Source: Pholis gunnellus
Lineage: Eukaryota; Chordata; Actinopteri; Perciformes; Pholidae
Direction: 5' to 3'
DNA: 64,000 bases
NCBI GenBank assembly: GCA_910591455.2
Contig: OU342804.1
Coordinates: forward strand, 10,671,133-10,735,132
Shown here: piece by piece, positions 27,801 through 41,414 of the stretch
Layout of the letters: each line of letters starts with the position of its first letter
How positions within the stretch are numbered: the first letter of the stretch is position 1
The notes under the pieces: generated by a model
The model's database searches: none
What the model saw: only the letters and a program-made list of their open reading frames with translations
Told to the model about the DNA's origin: nothing
Translations under genes and position numbers: made by a program

Positions 27801-28483
27801 GAGGGTGGAGGGGGACCCTTCATTCCAGAGGAGCGGGGGGGGTTGCTCGGGGGCCTTAAGGAAACAAGCACTTGATGAAGGATGCGAGGACGGGCCAGTG
27901 ATGGCTGCTCTTTTGTGCACACATCCCTCATTACGCCACACGTGACTCCTCTGACTCTGTTGAGCTTCTCTCTGCATCCTCCTCTTACCTCTCACCTCCT
28001 CCTCTCTGATAAGGGAGCGGGGGGGGGGGAGGGGGGAGGAGGTGAGACAGAGAGCAAAAGGATGTACGCTCGTAGTGCCAACACATTTGTCTGTGCTCGG
28101 TTAATGGAAGCAGGTCTACCATGGCAACGACCTCTGCGGAAGGTTAGCCTCAAAATGGGCCGGGAATGAGCTAAATTCCCAGTGATAAAATAAGACACCT
28201 TAACGTGATTAAGGGCCCTAATGCAATCAGTATTGTTTCAGCTACAACTCAATTACCTGTAATGAAAAAGGGCTCGTTTCTCCCAGATACTGTGGGGAGT
28301 CGGCTTGGCTGGAGGTCTAAACGTGAACAGGTGAAATGCACATGGGGGGGGGGGAGCAGGAGAGACATGTGATACACTGGAAGGAAAAATGAAATGCTTG
28401 CATGCTGACTCACAGACTGCAGGCTCTGCATTAGTCCAACACGGACTCACGGTCACATCCCCCAAAGGCCACAGTTAAAGAGA

Positions 28484-29085
28484 CGTTTTTTACACTTGAT
28501 TTTTAAATGTAACTTTTGGGATCTGTCTGCATATGTGCATGTGTCCACGTTTGACACTTGCAACCTTCCTGATCTAAGAGTGATCGAATGTATTTTGAGG
28601 TCAAAGGAGCAGCTGTTGACGAACACCTTTCTGTTCCTGTAAATCCTTTGTTGCCTCGGCTGCTTTCTCTTCCTCCCTGCAGTAATAATAGACTTGATTC
28701 AATAATAGCAGCTAAAAAAGCGCTGCTAATTCTGTGATAAACACATGTTCCTTTAAATTCTTCAGAATAAAAGTCCCCAATTATATTATTTTATTTTAAA
28801 GCAGCAAAATCCAGAAATGTTTGATTTTCTTCAGCAGTGTCTTAAAAGGACTCCGACAGCCGGTCTCGGCTGGACTCCAGCCCCGGTTTTCCTCCTCTCT
28901 TCCCCTTGTCCGGATTGCGCCCACTTACTGATCAATCCTGACTGAGATCCAAACTCAAAGCGAGCCAAGCTTACCTCACCATGTGGTCTGGCTGATCGGG
29001 TCCCAAAGCCAGCAAGATCCGGTCTCGTAGCGTACCGAGTACGGTTAATGCGTCCTGGCACGATCGCTTGACAAAAGTCACATTG
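28484..29085. repeat. dispersed repeat family 2, copy A (diverged)
   Basis: Colinear in direct orientation with 58025-58573. Shared blocks include GGTCAAAGGAGC-GCTGT (about 28600), CTTCCTCCCTGCAGT (about 28670), GATAAACACAT-TTCCT (about 28735) and CCAGCCCCGG-TTCCTCCTCTCTTCCC (about 28876). The spacing is preserved (141 versus 138 bp between the last two). The terminal inverted repeats seen in the other copy are eroded here. Confidence 0.75.
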
Positions 29086-29097
29086 AAAAACTAAAAC

Positions 29098-29325
29098 AAA
29101 CTAAATGACCTGGTTCCGTCTTCTCAAGTGATGATTTGCTGCTTTTCTTTGTCTTACGCGATGGTAAGTGAATATATTTTGTTTTTCAATTCGAGGACAT
29201 CACCTTGAGCTTCCGACACTGATGATGGAAGCGTAGTGGGCATTTCACCAAATATATTAATCGACCGATGAAGACAATATTCTGCAGATTAGTTGATAAA
29301 GAAAATAATCATTAGTTGCAGCCTT
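29098..29325. repeat. teleost-type interspersed repeat remnant
   Basis: The series ACCTGGTTCCGTCTTCTCAA, then GACATCACCTTG, then ATTAATCGACCGATGAAG, then AATAATCATTAGTTGCAGCC resembles a repeat frequently seen in fish introns and 3' UTRs. Recognition is from memory, and no second copy is visible in this window. Confidence 0.4.
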
Positions 29326-31455
29326 CTACCCCAGTTTCCTATTCATTTGAAAACAACCTCTCAAATGCCCCCTGCTGTGTGGGTGCGGTTTCTGGCCAGA
29401 TGGCTCGTAACAACTATTGACAGTTTCTGTGTGAAGAAGAGAGGACAGGAAATCATCCACTTTGTAGGTCAGGTTTCAAGGTTTTACTCGTTATATTTGG
29501 CACATATATAGTATATACGTAATCATTGTAGTTTGATTCTAGCTCCTTAGCAAATAAACATTGGACGATATGTTCTGTAACATGAGTTTGTCAACAGTTT
29601 TTTCTGTCCCATTACGTCTGCGGTAGCTTCTCAAATCAATGAGCAGGACATCTTTAGACCTTTTTTTTTATTGACTTGATTTAGTGCTGTGATGTAACTT
29701 GATTTGTCAGGTGTTTCATTTACGGTCTGGTTTTTTTATCCATAAGCAGTTTCTCAGCTCAGAAATGTACCACACGACGATCCACAGTATGTGTATCAGA
29801 AATACCATGTTTCATACCAGAGCTGTAGACTTGTGACTTGAACTCATCTGCTGTTACTTGAGGCTTGAAGGCAAAAAGCTGAGGAGACTTGATTTATTAA
29901 TAAATAATAACTAGTTTATTGTAAGTAGTTTTTTTTGGAGCTCTGCTAAACTGTGATGAATAATTGACAACATAACCAGGATGTGTGTAACATCTCCATA
30001 ACCTAATGCTCAGTTGTAGCTGCTTCATCTATGTGCTATTTCCTTCTTTTAGTTATGCAATCGAACCATCGAGACAGAAGTTGAACTTTGTGATTGGACT
30101 TGAATGCAGCATGATATTTCTGTGTGCATCCGGCTTATCGTGACACGCCTTTCAGGGCTTTGGATTGACTGTTTTTGTCCGTCGTTGGCAGTCTGATGAT
30201 TCCTTCTGTAAATCTGTCGTCTTCCAAACATTTATAGTTAACGCTATGCGGTCATTGTTTCAGTTGTGTGGACTCAGCACTGCTCACCAAGGACAGCGCT
30301 CCACATTTGACTGAAAGCACATTTATTCACTGTGAAAAGTTGGAAGGAGGTCTCGATTTAAAGATTTGTCTCAAGAGACTCGTGTACATATACACAGAGT
30401 ATCTTATGGAAATGAAATATACATCTTTGAAAAGTAAATCTCAATTGCCTCCTCATTGATGTTCCCATGGCAACAACTGACCCAGGCCTGTCATGTGTCG
30501 TCCTCCTTCACCATCTCCATCCACGAGCCCCTGTGTAGTCTCTCCTCTGTCTGTTTGCCACAACAGGCAATCAGGAGCTGTCAGAGTGCCAACTGTGCTC
30601 CATCCCCATGTGTCATTTCCCATCAAGGCACAATTGATTGTGCTTTATTTCATTTTAGGCTTTTTTTTTGTTTTGTTTTTGTACTACCACGCACGCACAA
30701 AAGAAATCCAACAATCAAAACGCGCGTCTCACTTGTTACACACACAATGGAGAGGCAGTTTACAGGCGTCTCACAGTGACTGTCCTCTAAAGAGCGTGTT
30801 ATATTGCCCTGCATCCTGAGCGAATGTTGTAAAAACAAAGCGAGGAGTCGCTTCTGTGGAAAAAAAGTGACAAATGTAGTAATCAGGCGGCGGTGGCTTC
30901 TCCTCGCCTCAGTTGTACTCTAAACAGCAGCTGCGCCTCGGGGCCCCGTCCGCTGATAGTCATAAATGTTTAGAAGGGCGTGCTTTGTGCAACATCTGGT
31001 CTGCACCCAGAGTGCTTTAGCAGCTAAAGATATCCCTCCCCTGGCTAAGAGCTATCAGAGATGTTAAGCCCTGCAGAGTTAGCTTAACACACTTAAAGGT
31101 GTCTGTTGGCTGCGGATCAATGCCCCGAATACACTTCTACTTCTCCACTAAGTTTCCGTCCTGCGTCTTTGTTTTCAACAACGAAACTATTTAGTTTTCT
31201 CCGCCTCCTGCCGCCACCGTCTTGAGGTTGTCATGTTGGAAATGTACCAATTGCCTGTTGGGTCATTCGGCGACACTATTTGTCTTTTTCACGGTTTTAC
31301 TGTAGACAGTGACTGGTTACGAGGTCAGGAGACGCTCTTTCTGTCATCTCCGGCACCCGAGGGCCATTTCTACAGCCCAGTAGATAAAATAAGAAGCGCC
31401 GTTTGAGGCCGACTCCTGTGGAACGCCACCCATCCATCTCCTGTCCGTCCTTCAG

Positions 31456-31599
<144 letters not shown>

Positions 31600-34500
31600 C
31601 TTTTGCGGTTGCCATTGTTCCGCACACATTTCATAGAGTTCAAAAGTACTGACACATTCTCCTGTCACGGCTTTCTACTGATTGCTCTGGTGTGCCTAAG
31701 GGTTATTGGAGTAAGCTGTTGTTTTTTTTAGCTCAGTCGTAAACCGGGGTTCATTGTCGTGTGTTTATCTTAACAGACAGCTGTTTGGATCAGATGGAAA
31801 CTGAACATATTTGATGAATGAACATTGAGACAAGTTTTTATGGCCCGACATCATTTCTGTTACGGCAGAACGGTCTCCCCTCCCCGCTGGTGGAAAAAAC
31901 AAATACGTTGACACAGCCAGGCTGTGCGTTTCATCATTTCCTCAGTGTGTCAGGCTTGACAGGCTTCATGCATGATGTAGTGCCTCGGTGACTCCTTTAT
32001 TAGATCCCAACACACAGTCATTAATTAATCCTGTTTTCACTCTTGTCAATCTTGGGAGACCTCCCACCTGTCAGCCCCCCCCCGACACGATTAAGGTCGC
32101 TCTTACTTTTTTTAACTGTTGCGCGAGGGAAGAACGTCAGCAAACGTCTTCTACGAGCTGACAGGACCTTCAAAATCCCTGTTTGCCTCACTTCTCTTGA
32201 CTTTGTTTAGCGTTGAAGCAGTAAACTGTCTTTTTCTCTCCTCCTAGTATATTGTGCAGATCCGAACTTGCAAGTGTATGTATTTTTAGATGAACACCCA
32301 CAGTCTTTCTCATGAATTGCTGGCTATGTGTCTATTATATCTACCCATACATATCATGCCATACAAACTTTTTTATTTAAACATTGAGGTTTTCTTTACG
32401 AAATACTTCAATCAGCCCCATTTTCTTTTCTTTTTTTTTACTACATCCCATGTTTGTATTAAAATAAAACTCCCTCTTGGCGCAGGATTTAAAGAATTCA
32501 TGCTGTGGTTTCCATTTAACATGCAGAGCCACTTTAGAACATATCTGAAGCACCACCCATCAAAGCTAAACTTCACGATGATCGAGGCTGCACTAGAGAG
32601 ATAGAATAATCTTTTTTCTCCTCTGTGCAATTAGCCCTGAAGTGCCTTTATTAAGAGTGATATCGGGGGGGGGGGGGAACAATGTTGTCTTCATGTTGGT
32701 TGGAGGGAATGCGTTTGAGTGGGTTTCGCAATAGAATGCAATTAAAGTTTGATAACAGAAGTATAAGCATCTGTCTCTTATGCAACTGAAAGACTGTTGA
32801 CTGTTATTTACTGCCCTGCTCATGCGCACACAAAGTGCATTAATGTATGTATAATCACACATGACCAATGCGTTACCAGTGGGAGATTTATTTTCTCCCG
32901 TTAAACCCTCTGAACAGTTTGTCCGGCAGAGCTTTCTCAGAAGCCCAGAAGGAATCACTCCACCGACTTTATAATCCAATCTTAAAAGTAAAACGTAAAC
33001 CCTGAAATTGGATGCATAACTCAAAATAAGTGAAATATCTAGTTGTTTTTTTAAAAGATTTAATCTAGCATTTCTGAAGAGAAATACCACATGAAATCCT
33101 CATGACTATTGAGCGTCTTAACTCTAAACATTTTCTCTATTTTTATATTGCACTCATTTGCCAATTCATAACGTGCAAGCTATCGCTATCACTCACAATA
33201 AGCCCACAATGGACCCCACTGCAGTACAGTTTGTAATATGCAGTGTTAGTCGACACCGTCACAGAGGTGTTGATGTAACTCTTTTTTTATTTGGTTGTAT
33301 TTGGCTGCATTACAATGAATAATTTACACACAAGGTGTACAGACAGTAAGACAAACGAATGCATTCCGATACATCACCAACTTTTCCACCAATTACATGT
33401 TGAAAACGTTACGCTTTCTAAAGGTGGGATGTATTTCAGTTGTAACTATTGGATAATATTGTGCAGGTTTACCAGAATACTGATTCCTTAAACTGTGATA
33501 CCTGCATGTCTTTCAAGAGTTCCCTTTTGTGTTTGACTCGGTGGAGTTTTGTTTATAATGTACATTTGAAATCCTCTCGAAACACAAGCTATCAATGAAG
33601 AGAGAATACTTTACTGTTTTACTGTAGGACTATAACTGTAGGTACGTAGGCTGAATGGCATGATTTCCTGTAATTGAGGCCTTTTTTTAGAAAATGTTCT
33701 CCCCCGAAGCTCTGAAACCTTCAATTAGGGCATTAATAATCACTTACGCAGCAGCTGGCCTTAAAGGGAGCAGGAACAGAAAGAAGCAATGAACTGAATA
33801 AAGCACGTATTGTACATATTGTACAGGGGGATTTTACATCAGGGAAATACATTTAGACCTTGGCTAAGCACACACTTCTCAAAGCCAATACATCTAATAG
33901 ACATTCTTGTCTTTTTTTTGGGGGGGGGGGGCTGCTTGATTACCCTGCCACTCCCCCCTTTCTCCATTCCAATCTCGGTCTCACATTCTCATTGCCATTG
34001 ATTGGATGTCTTCACACTCTGTGTAATGCACTCTCGGATTCAACACCTCAATGGCTGAAATTGTTCTTTTTTTTTTTGGCTCAGCCAACTTGATTTGGCT
34101 CCGGCTATTGAAATTCATAAAAGCACTGAACAATAGGATTGTAGTCGTTGTTCTGGCCTTGTGTGAGGGGAGGGGGAGCAAATCTGTAATGGATGTGTTG
34201 ATAAGGGAGGACAATGTTGACGTGGAAAGGCGGAGCCACTGTAGTGGAGGAGGGATTATTGTGCTTTAAAGGAGAACCCTACTCCCTTTAGACGGTCATA
34301 CACTAGCAAATATCAATTTGTAACAGTCAGTGCATTCTAGGAATTATTCTGACCTGAAGGGCTTTAATCTACTTTCTCAGTCTACCCACTTTCCTTCAAC
34401 CTGACTTGTGTGCTTCAATTTCAGGTATTGATTTCCCACATATCCCAGAATGACTTTCACCAACCCCCAGAGCATGGGCGTGAACTTGTTGAATTCAGAG

Positions 34501-36766
34501 AGGGGGAAAGAGAGCGAAGTAGTGGAAATGAGAGCGTGATCACAATGAGAGTCCCCGTTGCATTCTGCTCTACCGACTCTGCTATCAGTGTAGAAATTGG
34601 GATCTCGGGCTCTTTTGTGATTCATTTCTTTCTCCTGATTGTTCACGATTGCAAACTGTCAAATCCGGAGAGAATACCTCGCTCTGTGATTGTCAGGGAC
34701 GAACACCAAAACCAAACATTTACCGCTGAGCGATCTCCCAATCTTCTGGTTCCGAGCTTTATTGTAGATGTGCCGGATGGAATCTCCAATCGCTCTTCTC
34801 TGCTGCACTTCAGTTTTTTCAGTGTTGCGGTCAAGTACAACTCTACTTCACACAACTGTTCGCTGTGCCAGCAGGGGGCATTAGCTGCAGTCAGGAAGTG
34901 ACTGGTCAGTCCAGAGTTGAGTAAGTTGCACCGTGCATGGTTTTAGTTGGTATCCCATAATGCCTTTAGGCAGGACTCATCCAGCACAGGCACAATGTGT
35001 GTTTCTGTCTTTTCTTACTGAGATCGACTTTTGACAGCATCCGCATGACGTTTGGTGTATTTCCCAGTTTGTGTTGTGAGAGTATTGACTGCCAAATTGT
35101 TACTGTAGGTAAAATAAAACTTAAGTTTGTGCAATAGAGTTTTTAGTAATTTTAGATATTACATTTTTTATCAGTTGACGCGTTCATATTTTTGCATTTG
35201 AAGAATTAACATATAGACTCTATTCATCCTCTTTGTGAATGCAGTTGTTGTTGTTGTTGTCAGAGATAAATGTGAGCTGATTGTGACTGCTATGTTATAC
35301 ATGGATTTTCTTATCATGCCTCTGAATCATAATCTAGTCAGAGTTGGTAGATGTACGTGCAATAATAAATACTTACATAATTGTATTAATAAATGAAACT
35401 GTGCTGGTAGCAATGGTTATGTAAATATACCAGTATTATTGGTCCTGATTAGCCACTTGTAATTTCTAGTGTATGCAATTAGGAAGTAAAGATTGAAAGC
35501 TTGAGATAAAGAGCAGCGATGTACTCGAGTTGGATCTTATCGGTTGGGTATAAACAGTCTAAATGGAAAATATGAGCACGCTCGGCTGCATCGGTGTCCA
35601 CGTTTTTGATTGCTTCGCTTTTTTTTTTCTTCTTCTTCCTTTTACGTTCCAAATTTTCCCAGTGGAAAATGTGTGATTTCATGTTGCCAGTCCAAACACA
35701 GCACTTTGAACAGGCTGGAACCATATAAGGAGGTATAGCCCTCCGGCCACCTCCAAAATGGAAGCCAGTTTTTTTCCCCTTAATTACTTAAACCGACTGC
35801 TTGAAAAATATGTAACATAGAGTGCCGTTGCACTTTAGATCCGAGGTGAAAGAGCCATTCTGCAACTGGTTACTAATTCAGTTGAATCTACAGAGAGATC
35901 CTTAAAGCCTTCTGCATATTCCATTAAGCTGCTCATTGTTATTCTATACCTGATTTTAATTAAGAATAGTAGAAACCCAACTGTGTGATTTAAGTGCATG
36001 CGCGTGCGATGTTACCCTCGGTTTTTGCTCCGAGGCGTTGTAGACGGTCGTTACTCCTGTTCGTAGCTCTCTGCGGCACAATTCCACTCTCTTGAATATC
36101 CATGCGGTGATGGACACATCCATTTATTCATTCATGTGAAATTAGCATTCAGAGAATCATAAGCTCTGCTGGCAAAGCCAAGCACATGATGTAGGGTTTG
36201 GGTGAATCTAACGAGCCACTCCTCACAAAGGAGGCATCTGGCAACCGCTTTATTATTTCTTCTATAATAAAATGTTGTGTGGAGGCACAATAAGATCGGC
36301 ACTCGCATTTCTTTTTTCATTTATGCCGTTTGAAACGAGCAGAGAAACTGCTTCCCATCAGCGTTAAACTCTCGTCATTATTGTGTTTTGACCACTGAGA
36401 CATTATTGCTCTCCTGCAATCATTTGGCCTCATCACACTCCGGTATTAGGCGTTGAGATTGGCAGTGCAGCGCCGCTGTTCAATAGATGTTGCTGAGCAA
36501 GGGTGTGGACAATGAAGCTCCCACCCAGTCGATTCAGATGGAGAATTGTGATTAATTGCAATCGATGGTGTTGGCATCGACACACACCACTTCCCATCGA
36601 CGACGCGACCGCCTTAACGCACACACTTATTGTGCTTAATGTACACTTTAGGTAGTCCACGCGGCACGCGTGCACAAACTCGCACATGCATGTACGAGAC
36701 ATCATATTGGAAGCGTCTACTTCATTAACACTGGCTACATCTTAAGTCACGCCTGTGTGAGTTAGG

Positions 36767-36770
<4 letters not shown>

Positions 36771-36802
<32 letters not shown>
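36771..36802. repeat. (CA)n microsatellite
   Basis: About 16 CA units, immediately upstream of the hairpin at 36807. Confidence 0.95.
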
Positions 36803-36803
<1 letters not shown>

Positions 36804-36806
36804 ATC

Positions 36807-36847
36807 AGTTCATCAGTTTGCTGTAAGGCACAGCAAACTGATGAACT
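36807..36847. repeat. perfect 18-bp-stem hairpin
   Basis: Arms 36807-36824 and 36830-36847 are exact reverse complements (18 of 18) around the 5-nt loop AAGGC. The stem is not extended beyond these ends. Confidence 0.9.
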
Positions 36848-39249
36848 CAGCTTGGAGAGATGGGGCGACGGCAGGGGAACAAAGGATTAGTCGATGGAGA
36901 GCTGGAAGCTCGGAAGAATCGCTGCGGACTGAGTGCTCCCCGGGATCTGAACTGAACTTTTCACGGGCTCTTTATGGAACTGTCATCCCTTGTGGTGTCT
37001 GCAGACGACTGTCAGGGACTCTCGCCTGTGTCCTCTTCGGGCTAAATGTCAAGTCTCAAGCCGTTACACAAAGCCGCGGGTCTATCTGTGGCTGTTAGAT
37101 CTGAGGCGCGTCAACTCGGACCGTCGTCCTCAACCCCGTCTTTCGAAATGTCACTGCTCCCCGAGCCAAAGCACTGTCTTAATATTCCGGTCAAAAGCCG
37201 GTCCGTGCCTTCTAGTTTGCTTTGAGCTTACTACGAGTGTTTGTGCTTGATACATGAAGATAAGAGTGCTGAATTGTTCACTGTATTCATTTTTCTGTCC
37301 ACGTTTGTCGAGCAAGATTAGACAAACGCATCAGCTAGACTGTATGTCGAGCCCTTCTAACAAATATCAGCTAGCATCCATCCCATATCGTCCCCCTGAA
37401 GACCTGATTAACCTTTGATAATGTGTCACTCCCTAACACAAAAACATTATAATGCCAAAGCAGAATAACGGGGATGCTGAGGTGACACACGCTGACTGTA
37501 GTAACATGAAACACATCGGTAAACATAATACTTAACAGAGAAAAATCATGTACTTTTTGTTAATATCAAGATAATGAAATATTGCTGCATACCTGGAAAG
37601 ATAGAGGACCACCTGTGAGCGTATATCAGCTTACATTTGATAGTGTAAAAGAGCATGACATTTAGATTCAACTCATTCATTTTGACAGTAAACACCATTA
37701 TCAAGTAACTGCTGTTATGTCCTCCTGACTGTATAACCTGCAGTGAATTTCGTGATGAATCTTCTTTGACCGATATATATCCCAGAGTTCCCCCTCATGT
37801 TGGCAAGGCTGATTACTCAGCCTGCACTACGGCTGCTAATCATAAAAAGTATTCCATTCAGCGGGGAGCTTCGGTGACTCTAATCTAAATGATTCAGCCG
37901 AGGCTTTTCTTCTTCCCCGGCATGATTTTACAGTAGGTGATTGGCAGCTTCGATACAAAAATATCAGCACTGGAATCGCCTAAGCCCATATTAGCTGAAC
38001 TATTGTGCTCAAGAGATATGCTCAGAGAAGCAGTGCACGTTGGCCCGGACCAGACGAGAATCTGGAGCTGTTGGGGCCTTATCTCGAAGTGTGATTTACC
38101 CCGGAGCCATTCTTGGCAGGGGATTTGAAGAGCTGTCTGTAGGTGAGAGAGGGCAGCGACGACAAGTCATCACTCAGCAAGCCTTCAGCGTCACTTCCTC
38201 TGGAAAGACACAGTTACAGCAGGCACAAATGCATTCATTAATAGATAACACTAAAACGAGCCCCACGCACACACACACACACACACTACCAAGGAGACAA
38301 AAACTCAAGAGGCCCTCCATGGAAATAATATTTTTTATTATAGATGGGGTGGCCTTTTTACTTTTTTTTCAAACAACTCTTCCTTCTTCTCTAATAAACC
38401 CAAGAATACCATTTGCCAGTTCACACATTGTAAGTTGTTTTTCATTGAAGCCATTGTTTGCGATTGTTTCGAACGCGGCCCGCCAGTGTTGGTTTCAGAT
38501 CAATGGTTTCAAATGCGGGAAATAATTATTTTGCGGCGAGTTCAAAGTCGGGGTACGGCAGCACAAACAGCCCGTGGATCCAGCCTTTTTTAATTAGTGC
38601 TGTGTGTCTGCTGCTCTGCGTGGCAAATTAACATCCACCATCATAAGTGATTGTGCTACGCAACTGTGTGTGGGTGGATGTGTGTGTGTGTGTGCATGAG
38701 GAGTTGTGTGTGTGTGCAAGAGATCGGGGGTGGGTCGAGGTTGCATTTCTTTGGCCTTTTCCACTCCTGACAATCTATCCTGAATATGGATTACAAGATG
38801 TTGCTTCCAGTATTCTGTTGTGTTTTTCAGCTCTGAGGATTAGACCAAATATACATCTCGCTTAGTTTAAAACAGATACTCCAAGTTTTTATAAATTCCC
38901 TAGCAGATTTGTTAAAGGTCCAAGATCAGTCTGTTTGTTTTTCACAGGCTGGCTGTGTGAAAGACTGGCTTACTTCCAAATGAAAGTTGAATACGTTAAA
39001 TCTAACGAATTTAAAACACAGCCTTGAAGGCATAACATTAGTAGTAGTAGTAGTCAAATGCCAGAATTCCATCGCTCATACCAAGAATGTCCGGGCCTTT
39101 AAATGTTTGAATGGAAAACCATTTGAATTCTTCTTCTTTATCATCTTTATTTGTTACCACTTCTGAAATGCTACAGAAATATGAATTATTCCGTTGATGT
39201 TGGAAGTGAGCGCTGGTTTTAACATCCACGTCCTGTCGTTGTCTTTCAG

Positions 39250-39525
39250 GGATGCCACGGTTCACCAGCCAGCCATCGCCGGCCACCGTGCATCTAGGGA
39301 ACAACCAGGTGATGGCGTGTGAGATCAACTCCGATCTGGTGCCCTTCACCAGCTGGGAGAAAGACCGCCTGCCGCTGGAGCTGAGCACCAGGCTGGTCCA
39401 GCTGCCCAGCGGAGCCCTGGTGATCAGCAACGCCACAGAGGCAGACGCCGGCCTTTACCGCTGTCTGGTGGAAAATGTGGGGTCGTCCAAGGCCAGTGAC
39501 GAGGCCCAGCTCCAAATACTGCCAG
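39250..39525 (+). CDS. neo1: neogenin exon encoding Ig-like domain 2
   Basis: Internal coding exon of 276 nt (92 codons), phase 1 at both ends. The acceptor is TTGTCTTTCAG; the donor is GTAGTT, which lacks the usual G at +5. The split codon made with the Ig1 exon reads GGG (Gly), which gives the junction VAG-MPRFTSQP; as I recall it, human neogenin has VAG-LPRFTSQP. The domain has its first Cys at exon codon 23 (VMACEIN), Trp at 35 (SWEKDR) and second Cys at 71 (LYRCLVE). Between them lie the family landmarks NSDLVPF, LPSGALVISNATE and DAGLY. NAT is a potential N-glycosylation site. The ATG at 39252 is an ordinary internal Met and not a start. The domain belongs to the extracellular Ig module; netrin and RGM contacts are known to lie mainly in the fibronectin repeats, which are outside this window. 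Confidence 0.93.
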
Positions 39526-39659
39526 GTAGTTTGAGGAAATAAAAGTTTCGTCAGACAACGGGTGACATTTCGTCCAGTGAGGATAGAATGCTGCAGGAAT
39601 GTGTCCTAAAACCTGGAAATGATGCACGTTAACACAAGCCCAAAAGATTTTAACGCTTT

Positions 39660-40080
39660 GTTCTACGACATAAAATATTACAGTAACTACTTGAGATGTA
39701 CTGATATCGATCGGTCCAATAAATGAGACCATAAAACTTCATCATGCCAACTAGTCCGCGTTCACAGCCTCGTTGTGTTTACTTGCGCTCATGCGACCGT
39801 GGGGTAGTTCGTCTTTACGTTAGCTTTTTACTTCTGCCAATTATATTTCCTTTTCAAAAACCATAAAAGTGGTGCTCATCTGTGAAGATTGTCTCGCTCA
39901 ACAAAGCATGTAAGTATCATAAACTTGCGTGTTAGCCACAGAGCTTGTTTTCTGAAATAATCCAAAATCCAATGGCAGGATCTTATTGGCTGTTGGCCAG
40001 GGAAACAGTGTGATGCTGACATCCGGGCTGGCCTTTAAGAAATACATCATCCCTGCAGCACTCTATGCAGATCAGTGAGT
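39660..40080. repeat. possible teleost interspersed repeat
   Basis: The block GAGCTTGTTTTCTGAAATAA followed by TCCAAAATCCAATGG (about 39940-39975) resembles a phrase I recall from dispersed fish repeats. Limits and class are unknown. Confidence 0.3.
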
Positions 40081-40491
40081 TTATGTAGGATTTAAATACA
40101 TCAACATACAACGCTTACTGGAATGAATTCAGACTTGTGGGCCGCTTATGTGTCCATTGTTATCTAATAGTGGAATGGTTTGTTTCCTGCTTGTCCTCAC
40201 TAGACCCCTTAAATCAAAACATTTTCACACCCTTGATTGCAGTGCGATTATGTTCGCGCTTCTAGTGTTGAACCACTTGTGCAGTAAATTAAAATATAGT
40301 TCAGCGCCTCATTTGATTAAAGTGGCGCATGGTGTCGTCTTTGGGCTACTCACCAGCTTCAGCACGGAGACGGTTGAGAGAGATGGTTGAATGCCAAAAG
40401 GAGTGGTAGAACTCCCAGTGAGGTTATCAGTAATGCTGCAGTAACTCAGTCGTGGCTCATAAGGGGGCTGAATTCCATTGTGGCAGTGTCT

Positions 40492-40513
40492 CCCCCCCCC
40501 CCCCCCCCCCCCC
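40492..40513. repeat. C homopolymer (22 bp)
   Basis: Uninterrupted C run in the 1.7-kb intron. Confidence 0.95.
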
Positions 40514-41263
40514 AGAAGTTGTATTTACTGAGTTGTTAAGCACCAGGCTCCTGGCAGCACAGAGAAGATATTAGAGGTCATAAATCAGACTTCAACAAGA
40601 CCCCGGTGGGGGTCTTTATCTCTGTGTGTCTCCTCCAAGGATGTGTGTTGGAGTGGCTAAAGGCTGGATGCATACAGGGCGAAAACTCATGAAGCTGTGT
40701 GAGGAAATTTACTTTGGATGCAACCAGATGTTGAAGCGACAGAAATCCATTTGTAGGTATTTGGTTTCTTTGAAGTCGCAACAAATCAACTTCAGAGTAA
40801 AGTGACTTGGGTGTTTGTGGGGGGGCGACGTTGAGAGTTGGAAAATGATTTCATATATTTTAGTTTTTTAATTAAAATCCTGGTTTCAAGCTTTGTAGAA
40901 TTATGATCTAAGATTAGCTGATGGTGCTGACGTCCTGTGTGTGTGTGCTGCGGTCCCACACACGACACTCTGGTTATTCCAGGATGCCATTCAGCCAGTT
41001 AGTTGCAGCTGGAATTATATGGGATGGCTTTGAACTCTGAGAGCTCAGCTGTCCCGGACGTCAACATGGACATTATTCACCTGACCGTTCTCGGTGTGGG
41101 TGTCAGGAATGGACTGCCCATCAGACATAAGTCCTTTTTGAAGTTTTTAAGACCGATGACACCCGTTGTTGTAAAAGGTTGCTGCTCTGCTTCACTCACT
41201 CACCCCGGCCTTAACCTCAGCCTTAACCCTGACTGCTTTTGTTTTTTTTCTCTCCCGTCCAAG

Positions 41264-41414
41264 AAACTGGAGAAGAGAGGAAGCCGGAGTTCCTGGTGCA
41301 GCCCGTGTCGGTGAGCAAGGCGGTGGGCGACGGCGTGCTGCTGCCCTGCCTGGTCACCGGTTTCCCTGCGCCGCACGTTCGTTGGATGTTTGGAGACAAG
41401 CTGCTAGAAGAAAG
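41264..41414 (+). CDS. neo1: neogenin exon encoding the first half of Ig-like domain 3
   Basis: Internal coding exon of 151 nt, entering in phase 1 and leaving in phase 2. A long T tract and CCAAG precede it, and GTATGA follows. The first two bases complete a Glu codon with the G from the Ig2 exon; the peptide then runs TGEERKPEFLVQP. The first Ig3 Cys is in LLPCLVTG and the core Trp in VRWMFGD. The exon stops in the loop after LLEER, with the last codon split AG/C (Ser). The missing beta strands and second Cys are supplied by 52439-52575, so the Ig3 fold is complete only after splicing. The order hydrophobic-QP-VLPC-TG-P-P--W matches Ig3 of neogenin as I remember it better than DCC, but the exon is short and the assignment leans on the flanking exons. 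Confidence 0.9.

Larger units (their letters stand above)
39526..41263 (+). other. neo1: neo1 intron between the Ig2 and Ig3a exons (1.7 kb)
   Basis: Short intron with GT at 39526 and a strong T-rich tract followed by CCGTCCAAG ending at 41263. It holds a C homopolymer at 40492-40513 and, at about 39660-40080, a segment resembling a common teleost interspersed repeat. No extra exon is seen. Confidence 0.85.

Noticed and set aside
32593..33090. 165-codon minus-strand frame
   Set aside because: AT-rich intronic sequence crossing a G homopolymer; no domain, signal peptide or splice context.
34410..34901. 163-codon open frame on the + strand
   Set aside because: No family resemblance. It ends at a GCCAGCAGGGGG phrase typical of dispersed repeats, so a repeat-derived chance frame is more likely.
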